Assembly: GCA_029265255.1 (NCBI GenBank)
Contig: JAJUJQ010000006.1
Coordinates: 62,001 to 126,000 of the forward strand
Reading direction: 5' to 3'
Source: Spirochaetota bacterium
GTDB taxonomy: Bacteria > Spirochaetota > Spirochaetia > Treponematales > Rectinemataceae
Length of the DNA: 64,000 nucleotides
In this document: positions 60,026-64,000 of the stretch, in pieces
How positions within the stretch are numbered: position 1 is the stretch's first letter
Layout: every line of letters begins with the position of its first letter
Program-made: the position numbers and the translations under genes
The notes under the pieces: model-generated
Told to the model about the DNA's origin: nothing
The model's database searches: none
What the model saw: only the letters and a program-made list of their open reading frames with translations

Positions 60026-61456
60026 ATGGACTTTGACCGACATGGCATCATCCAGCTGCTGACAAATACCTCCTTGTCGGATTTTCTCAGGGAGGCGGAT
60101 CTCTTTTTCTCGGACCCCGTGGAGCATGTCTCTCATTCCTGCAGAACGCTCGAATACTTGGGGTATTCCGACGAGGATCTGCGCTGTTTCTGGGACGCAT
60201 TGCAGGTGCATCCTGATGATCGCTCGCGCTTCGAATTGATTCAAAAGCGACTCCAGACCGGGCAGCCGCCCAAGGCGAGCGATTCGTTCAGGGTGCTGTC
60301 CAAAAAGGATGGCAATTACCATTGGATCCGGTTCTCTCTGCTCGCCATCGGTAACCATGACTCCGCGGGCATGAGCCTGGTCGGCCAAGCGGTGGATGTC
60401 GACGATCTTCTGAGAGCACAGGAAGAAATTCACGAACGCCTCATCGAGATCGATTCCATGAAGGAGCTTATCAGCGGTATCAACAAGAGTCTCGATTTCC
60501 ATGAGACGTTTACGCGCATCATTACCCAGCTGCGAAAAATCATCCCGTTTGACCGCGCGAGTGTTCAGGTAATCGAGTCGGAGCGGCTTGTGGTCATTTC
60601 TGGGTATGGATTTAAAGAAGAGGAGATCGATGGCCTCAGCTTTCCCGCTTTCGGCATCGACAATCCGGCGACGCGGGCGCTCCGTACGAAGAAGCCGGTC
60701 CTGTGCAACGATGTCCCGAACGAATTTCCCGGTTTCGTCGCCCCCGACGCAGAGTTCCAGACCCTGTCATGGTTGGGAATTCCCATGATTTATGAGGGTA
60801 ATACCATTGGTCTTATCGCGCTCGACAGCAAGTCGCCCGGATTTTATAGCGAGCAGCATTTGCGGATCGCTACCGCTATCGCGGAGCAGGTAGCCATTGC
60901 CTTTCAGCACGCGCGCGAACACCAGCTTGTTTCCATCCAGGCGATGACAGACCGCCTGACGGGCTTGAACAACCGCTATGGGCTCGAGACCAAGGGTATG
61001 GAGCTTTTTCAACGTCAGGTCGATCTAGAAGGCTCGCTTGCCGTTTTGATGCTCGATATCGACCATTTCAAACAGGTGAACGACACCTGGGGGCATTCCC
61101 ATGGCGACCGGGTTCTCAAGGAAATTGCGGACATTATCCGTTCCAGCCTGAGGAAGGAGGATTATCCGGTCCGTTACGGCGGGGAGGAGTTTGTGATTTT
61201 GCTGCCGGGGTTGGGTCCGCGTGAAGCGCTCATCGTCGCGGAGCGCCTGCGCCTGCGTATACCACAGAGAGTGCTTGAGGGAGGACACGCGCTGCCGACG
61301 GTGAGCATCGGCATTTTTGCCGCGGTTCCCAGCCCGCTTGACCTGCTCCACGAATTTATCCGAAAGGCCGATCTGGCGCTCTATACGGCCAAGGAAGCAG
61401 GGCGCAATCGCTGCCGCGTCTGGTCGACCAGCCCGGAATTCTTCGCGAGCCAATAG
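60026..61456 (+). CDS. Diguanylate cyclase with PAS and GAF sensor domains
   Basis: This 476-residue cytoplasmic protein makes cyclic di-GMP from two GTP. Residues ~20-130 form a PAS domain (YLGYSDEDLRCFWDALQVHPDD). Residues ~155-300 form a GAF domain (LDFHETFTRIITQLRKIIPFDRA). Residues ~315-470 are GGDEF, with active site GGEEF at 385-389, upstream LMLDIDHFKQVND, and an RKED inhibitory site at 376-379, exactly five residues before it. The cyclase should therefore be active and product-inhibited. No membrane helix is seen. The start lacks a ribosome site; see the promoter entry. Confidence 0.94.
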   Translation: MDFDRHGIIQLLTNTSLSDFLREADLFFSDPVEHVSHSCRTLEYLGYSDEDLRCFWDALQVHPDDRSRFELIQKRLQTGQPPKASDSFRVLSKKDGNYHWIRFSLLAIGNHDSAGMSLVGQAVDVDDLLRAQEEIHERLIEIDSMKELISGINKSLDFHETFTRIITQLRKIIPFDRASVQVIESERLVVISGYGFKEEEIDGLSFPAFGIDNPATRALRTKKPVLCNDVPNEFPGFVAPDAEFQTLSWLGIPMIYEGNTIGLIALDSKSPGFYSEQHLRIATAIAEQVAIAFQHAREHQLVSIQAMTDRLTGLNNRYGLETKGMELFQRQVDLEGSLAVLMLDIDHFKQVNDTWGHSHGDRVLKEIADIIRSSLRKEDYPVRYGGEEFVILLPGLGPREALIVAERLRLRIPQRVLEGGHALPTVSIGIFAAVPSPLDLLHEFIRKADLALYTAKEAGRNRCRVWSTSPEFFASQ

Positions 61457-61485
61457 CCGGGGCAAAGGGTAATTATTACCCCGTA

Positions 61486-62556
61486 TTACTCCTGGCGTGG
61501 AGCGCTGGCACCTTCCTTTTTGCGGTGTTCCTCAGCCTTGCGCGAAATCCGGTTCCATACCGAGCCCATACCCATCGCCTTTTTTGCCAGCGCGAGGGTC
61601 TGCCGAGCCTCTTCGCGCATGCGCATGGTTCCTTCGTACAGAATTTCCTCGACTAGGCCTTTCTGAGACTCGTAGTACGCGCGGCGTTCGCGGATAGGGT
61701 CCAGGAAGGCATTGATGGCACGGGCAAGTTTTTCCTTTACTTCCACGTCTCCGACGCGGCCGGCGCGGTAGCGCTCTTTGAGGTCTTCGACTTCGGCCTT
61801 ATTTGGGTTGAAGGCATCGTGATAAATGAAGACGGGGTTGCCTTCCACTGTTCCGGGGATGTCCGCGCGTACGCGTTTGGGGTCGGTGTACATGGACATG
61901 ACGCGCTTGACAACGGTTTTTTCGTCATCGGAGAGGAAGATGGCGTTGTTAAGGCTTTTGGACATCTTGGCGTTGCCGTCGGTGCCTACAAGGGAGCCGT
62001 ATTCGGAGACCATTGCTTCGGGAATGGGGAAGGTCTCGCCGTACAGGTAATTGAAGCGGCGGGCGATCTCGCGCGTGACTTCCACGTGGGCTTCGTTGTC
62101 TTTGCCGACCGGTACGAGGTGCGCGCGTGGCAGGAGTATATCGGCTGCCTGCAAGACCGGATACCCCAGAAGCCCGAAGGGCATTTCCTCGATGTGCGCG
62201 TTCTGCGCCATTTCCTTGAGGCTTGGTACGCGCGACAGGCGCGGCACGGTGATTAGGTTCTGGAAGAAGAGCGATAGCTCGGTGACTTCCGGAACCGCCG
62301 ACTGCAGGTAGATGACGGATTTTCGTGGATCAATGCCGACCGCGAGGTAATCCAGCACCGCCGAGTGGACGTGTTCTGAAAGCTGCTCGATGTGTTCCTT
62401 TTCTGGCTTGGTGGTGAGTGTGTGGAGGTCGGCGATGATGAAGAAGCATTCATAGCTGTCCTGCAAGCGGACGCGGTTGGCGAGGGAGCCGACATAATGC
62501 CCGAGGTGAAGCTTGCCGGTGGGGCGGTCTCCGGTGAGGATGCGTTTTCGTTCCAT
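61486..62556 (-). CDS. trpS: Tryptophanyl-tRNA synthetase
   Basis: This 356-residue class I aminoacyl-tRNA synthetase starts at [10 protein letters not shown] after GGAGCGACAT. A frame open far upstream (to 62871) codes basic nonsense that does not belong to the enzyme. The HIGH-type motif is [15 protein letters not shown] near residue 8, KMSKS is in [11 protein letters not shown] near 200, and the tryptophan pocket region [13 protein letters not shown] is near 140. Length is normal. Neither a T-box nor a leader peptide is visible in the short region before the next gene. Confidence 0.96.
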   Translation of the reverse strand: MERKRILTGDRPTGKLHLGHYVGSLANRVRLQDSYECFFIIADLHTLTTKPEKEHIEQLSEHVHSAVLDYLAVGIDPRKSVIYLQSAVPEVTELSLFFQNLITVPRLSRVPSLKEMAQNAHIEEMPFGLLGYPVLQAADILLPRAHLVPVGKDNEAHVEVTREIARRFNYLYGETFPIPEAMVSEYGSLVGTDGNAKMSKSLNNAIFLSDDEKTVVKRVMSMYTDPKRVRADIPGTVEGNPVFIYHDAFNPNKAEVEDLKERYRAGRVGDVEVKEKLARAINAFLDPIRERRAYYESQKGLVEEILYEGTMRMREEARQTLALAKKAMGMGSVWNRISRKAEEHRKKEGASAPRQE

Positions 62557-62627
62557 ATGTCGCTCCATAGTAACGAATCGGCGAGCGTTGAGCAATCGGC
62601 CGCGCCGGCTACACTGCGGTTGGTATC

Positions 62628-63227
62628 TCAACGGAACAGGGCGAGCAAGCTGCCGTACCCTTCTTGTTCCATTTCTTCGCGGGGGACAAAGCGCAGGCTC
62701 GCCGAATTGATACAGTAGCGAAGATGGGTTGGCGCGGGGCCATCGTCGAACACGTGGCCAAGGTGGCCGCCTGAGGCCCGTGCGCGTACTTCGATCCGAT
62801 ACATGCCGTAGGAGCGATCTTCCACGAGGACCAGGGCGTTCTCGTCGATGGGCTGCCAGAAGCTCGGCCACCCGGTGCCAGAATCGAATTTGGTGGTCGA
62901 AGAGAACAGAGGTGTTCCATCGATACGGTCGACATAAATGCCTTCGCGGTGGTTATTCCAGTAAGCGTTTTCGAACGGAGGCTCAGTAGCGGCCTGGACC
63001 AGTACGGCGTATTCTTCGGCGGTGAGGCGAGATTTAAGTTCTTCGGTGGGCTGGATATAGCAGACGAGGTTGGCATCCTGCTTGCTGTAGACCATGAGGG
63101 TTCCTCCCTGAGGGGTTGTGACAGGCTGCGCTGCGGGAGCGGCCGCGGCTGGCTGGGAACGCGCGCATCCCGCGAGCATAAGCGCCGTGGTCAGCACGAA
63201 CGCTGGTGGTAAATACATTATCTTCAT
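62628..63227 (-). CDS. msrB: Peptide-methionine (R)-S-oxide reductase, lipoprotein form
   Basis: This 199-residue enzyme reduces methionine-R-sulfoxide in proteins. It starts at [10 protein letters not shown] with a lipoprotein signal (~1-21) and lipobox MLAGC, so it is exported and lipid-anchored. The MsrB domain (~60-195) has [22 protein letters not shown] and the catalytic Cys in [13 protein letters not shown]. The two CxxC pairs that bind structural zinc in many MsrB proteins are absent, and the resolving Cys is not obvious. An alternative start lies 9 bases inside. The anaerobic setting makes an envelope repair role against oxygen exposure plausible. Confidence 0.92.
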   Translation of the reverse strand: MKIMYLPPAFVLTTALMLAGCARSQPAAAAPAAQPVTTPQGGTLMVYSKQDANLVCYIQPTEELKSRLTAEEYAVLVQAATEPPFENAYWNNHREGIYVDRIDGTPLFSSTTKFDSGTGWPSFWQPIDENALVLVEDRSYGMYRIEVRARASGGHLGHVFDDGPAPTHLRYCINSASLRFVPREEMEQEGYGSLLALFR

Positions 63228-63313
63228 AGTCAAGAATATACTGCAAGCGCGCAGCGCAGGCAAAATGCGCGTGATCGATTAACCCGCGCGACGAGGTGCG
63301 CTATATTAATACT

Positions 63314-64000
63314 ATGTGTCTTGCGCTGGTGTGCGCGGTATGGGCGGGCGCGGTGCTGCTTATCGCCTTTGTATCCTACCTCCTCATGTTCCGGCCTCTC
63401 TATCGCAGCGTGGCGTTTACCAAAGACTATGGGCTCGAGCATGGGGAGTTCGACGCCTCATTCTGTGCGCTGGCATGGGAAGGCTTTGAGTGTCGGTCGC
63501 CTCATGGCTATCTGTTGCGCGGGCAGTGCCTCGCGGGGCGGCCAGACGCGCCAGCGGTGCTGTTTGTCCACGGGATTACCTGGACGCGGTATGGCATGGC
63601 CAAGTACATGCGGCCGTTTATCGAGCGAGGGTGGAATGTTGCCGCGTTTGATCTGCCTGGGCATGGGGAAAGCAAGGCCCCTGGGCGGTACCATCCTTCC
63701 TACGGCTGGTACGAGCGGCATGATGTCGGCTCGGCGCTGGAGGCGCTGCGGGCGCGCTTCCCCGAGGCTTCGGCCCTGGGGCTGGTGGGTGAGTCGCTGG
63801 GGGCGGCGTCGGTGCTGCAGTACGCGCCCTCCGCGAGCAAAGAGGCAGGGAGGCGGGTCGATTTCATCATCGCCGACTGCCCTTTCTCTTCGGCATGGGA
63901 CGAGCTAATATACCAGGTCCACTATTCGCACATTCCGAATATCATCGGCTGGCCAGCCGCGCAGCTCGTCCGTCTCGCGGCGTGGCTGTTGCGGGGGTTC
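63314..64000 (+). CDS. Alpha/beta hydrolase, 5' part (cut by window end)
   Basis: The frame runs from ATG 63314 to the end of the window without a stop (229 codons). An N-terminal membrane helix (residues ~3-27) anchors the protein. The hydrolase core follows: VLFVHGITWTRYGMAKYM (oxyanion HG), AAFDLPGHGESKAP, and the nucleophile elbow LVGESLGAAS near residue 155. The Asp in FIIADCPFSS may be a fold element. The catalytic acid and His should lie beyond the window. The family is the serine aminopeptidase/BAAT-like hydrolase group seen in membrane-anchored bacterial esterases. A different frame across the same DNA codes no recognisable protein. Confidence 0.85.
   Translation, partial: MCLALVCAVWAGAVLLIAFVSYLLMFRPLYRSVAFTKDYGLEHGEFDASFCALAWEGFECRSPHGYLLRGQCLAGRPDAPAVLFVHGITWTRYGMAKYMRPFIERGWNVAAFDLPGHGESKAPGRYHPSYGWYERHDVGSALEALRARFPEASALGLVGESLGAASVLQYAPSASKEAGRRVDFIIADCPFSSAWDELIYQVHYSHIPNIIGWPAAQLVRLAAWLLRGF

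Noticed and set aside
62569..62871. N-terminal extension of trpS to 62871
   Set aside because: About 100 Arg/Pro-rich residues overlap msrB on the same strand in another frame. The correct start with a ribosome site is 62556.
63321..63908. A 195-codon plus-strand frame near the right end
   Set aside because: It is out of frame with the alpha/beta hydrolase that starts at 63314 and shows HG and GESLG motifs. The frame itself has no motif.

Overview
The window is a 64 kb, GC-rich, gene-dense chromosomal segment from an anaerobic, didermic-type bacterium. My best guess is a Spirochaetota member (Treponema-like). This is an inference from gene content: four TRAP-type transport gene sets or components, an NADH-linked [FeFe] hydrogenase, a NusG-II/Gx-transporter pair, HD-GYP and GGDEF proteins, and many lipoproteins. 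No rRNA, tRNA, insertion sequence, prophage or CRISPR array is visible. Both ends are cut inside genes: leuS on the left and an alpha/beta hydrolase on the right.

Layout. 1-6736 holds housekeeping genes (leuS 3' end, Gx transporter with NusG-II protein, slyD, ftsK). 6752-14691 has a TRAP operon (iclR-dctP-dctQ-dctM-dapA-like, minus strand), divergent from a TAXI-type TRAP binding protein and a fused permease. 14762-20597 is a minus-strand chain of five genes that overlap by 4 bases each, plus a PAS protein just downstream. The chain encodes an HD-GYP protein, a membrane coiled-coil protein, a membrane protein ending in nine tandem ACHX-type tetrapeptides, a radical SAM/SPASM enzyme with a PqqD-like front domain, and a small membrane protein. 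I regard it as the most unusual system here: it looks like a maturase acting on the cysteine-rich tail of a membrane-anchored protein. 20722-28829 has nagB and an iron/polyamine-class ABC transporter next to a two-component flavoprotein amine dehydrogenase. 28984-33809 is a branched-chain amino acid-type ABC operon with livM and livG fused. 33816-42979 is a carbohydrate/acid locus: sugar isomerases, a 931-residue ceramidase-like protein, a DlgD-like dehydrogenase, an SDR and a second DctPQM transporter. 43218-49003 carries nucleoside salvage genes, two secreted hydrolases and pcm. 49146-53248 carries a transglutaminase-like lipoprotein and a Ser/Thr kinase-TPR pair. 53619-58660 is the hydrogenase operon. 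58771-64000 has an Rsm22-type methyltransferase, a PAS-GAF-GGDEF cyclase, trpS, a lipoprotein msrB and the cut hydrolase.

How it fits together. The cell appears to scavenge organic acids, amino acids or amines and sugars by high-affinity binding-protein-dependent uptake, oxidise them through NAD- and flavin-linked enzymes, and vent reductant as H2 through a HydABC-type complex. Most operons are translationally coupled by ATGA overlaps. Several transport operons carry IclR-like palindromes. Start codons below were moved inward where a ribosome binding site, signal peptide or family alignment supports a later start. All family assignments were made by eye from motifs and have not been tested by a database search.
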